From the NCBI GenBank assembly GCA_958425285.1, contig CATZVV010000153.1:1-5223 (forward strand): a stretch of 5,223 nt of DNA, in the 5' to 3' direction. Made by a program: the position numbers and the translations under genes. The stretch is from an uncultured Lachnoclostridium sp. (GTDB lineage Bacteria > Bacillota > Clostridia > Lachnospirales > Lachnospiraceae). The notes under the pieces are model-generated. The model worked only from the letters and a program-made list of their open reading frames with translations. It was not told the DNA's origin and made no database searches. Below, one piece after another: positions 4,776-5,223 of the stretch (within the stretch, counting starts at the first letter, position 1; each line of letters starts with the position of its first letter).

Positions 4776-5168
4776 CTATTTATTAATTTCAAATACAAAA
4801 TCAGAATCGCTCCAAAGGCTATCGGTAAAATGAATTTCCATGTTGCTCCAGTCGGCTGGAACTTCGTATCCAATTTCACCCTTCATCTTTTTGCCTGGTA
4901 CAATCGTGCCGTCAAGCTGGCTTCCTGATTCAGCTTCCATAATGGCTGGCAAGGAATAATTTAATGCATAATCATCCGCATATGCTTCAAAACTCCTCAT
5001 GCTGCTTACAGCCAAATCAGAGTCAGAATTATTCGCAATTTCAAACTCCACCAAAACAAATACGTTTCCGTCAGCCGGAGAATTATATTCAGAGCCATTC
5101 GATTCCACATAATTCAACATAGTCACCTGAATATCATTCATCTCTGCGATTTCGCCTATTCCAAACAC
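4776..5168 (-). CDS. DUF4352 domain protein, probably the C-terminal part of an interrupted lipoprotein
   Basis: The 130 residues from GTG 5168 form an immunoglobulin-like DUF4352 domain: a first strand (MNDIQVTMLNYVES), a central VFVLVEFEIANNSDSDLAVSS, then a loop-rich part and LDGTIVPGKKMKGEIGYEVP, ending FVFEINK. In Gram-positive bacteria such domains usually follow a lipoprotein signal peptide and a low-complexity linker and face outside the cell. Here no ribosome site precedes the GTG. The frame upstream still reads as linker (SEAAETSEAKT) but is cut by a TAG at 5204-5202. I therefore think the true start is outside the window and the gene is broken, or that a shorter product is made from an internal start. 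The gene ends with tandem stops TAG TAA. A role in surface modification by the prophage is a guess. Confidence 0.7.
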   Translation of the reverse strand: MFGIGEIAEMNDIQVTMLNYVESNGSEYNSPADGNVFVLVEFEIANNSDSDLAVSSMRSFEAYADDYALNYSLPAIMEAESGSQLDGTIVPGKKMKGEIGYEVPADWSNMEIHFTDSLWSDSDFVFEINK

Positions 5169-5223
5169 AGTTTTTGCTTCAGATGTTTCAGCCGCTTCAC
5201 TCTATGGCGCAGAAGAGGTTTCA
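5169..5223 (-). pseudogene. Lipoprotein linker remnant upstream of DUF4352, cut by in-frame TAG
   Basis: In the DUF4352 frame the minus strand encodes ETSSAP, then TAG (5204-5202), then SEAAETSEAKT up to the GTG. Both sides have the Ser/Glu/Ala/Thr make-up of a Gram-positive lipoprotein linker, so the frame was most likely once continuous; CAG to TAG is a single change. The signal peptide that would settle this lies beyond the right edge. Confidence 0.55.

Noticed and set aside
4776..5223. TAG recoded to glutamine across the phage
   Set aside because: The 707-residue tail frame and the other long frames contain no internal TAG, and two frames here appear to end in TAG. One interrupted linker is better explained by a nonsense mutation, though recoding is not fully excluded.
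1..5223. CRISPR arrays, tRNA or rRNA genes, attachment sites, insertion sequences
   Set aside because: No regularly spaced repeats, tRNA-like cloverleaf, transposase, integrase or IS-type terminal repeats were found on either strand.

Overview
The window looks like part of a temperate siphophage or prophage of a low-GC Firmicute, most likely a gut Clostridia host. The reasons are strong AGGAGG-type ribosome binding sites, TTGACA/TATAAT promoters with 17-bp spacers, a Firmicutes-type tail-tip protein and DUF6711 protein, and a Bro-N/ORF6C antirepressor. Every protein-coding gene I support lies on the minus strand, so the biological order runs from high to low coordinates. The only supported plus-strand transcript is a short non-coding RNA.

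Region 5223-4482 holds accessory genes. First comes a DUF4352 protein whose reading frame is cut by an in-frame TAG inside what looks like a lipoprotein linker. Next is a small cationic protein with one hydrophobic segment, behind its own candidate promoter.

Region 4492-3105 is a compact regulatory module. A strong promoter carrying two palindromic boxes drives a 56-residue Arc-like ribbon-helix-helix protein. A 122-nt intercistronic gap and a Bro-N/ORF6C antirepressor follow, then a 92-residue helical protein of unknown function. Inside the gap an extended -10 promoter fires the opposite way and makes an RNA of about 70 nt that ends at an intrinsic terminator overlapping the 3' end of the RHH gene. 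This RHH / convergent antisense RNA / antirepressor layout matches the arc-sar-ant (immI) region of Salmonella phage P22, which also sits beside tail genes. The proteins here are Firmicutes types, so I read this as an analogous design rather than a copy. An intrinsic terminator at 3019-2989 closes the module.

Region 2931-1 is tail morphogenesis: a DUF6711 protein, a 707-residue tail-tip protein with a self-cleaving S74 chaperone domain, and, overlapping its stop codon, the first 134 codons of a second tail-tip gene. The first 116 residues of the two tail-tip proteins are about 65% identical. The DNA then becomes exactly identical for 55 nt up to the window edge, which points to recombination or a shared body with alternative N-termini, or to an assembly break in a repeat.

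No tRNA, rRNA, CRISPR array, integrase, IS element or reverse transcriptase is visible. The longest stretch without a protein gene is 173 bp, or about 120 bp in the sRNA gap.
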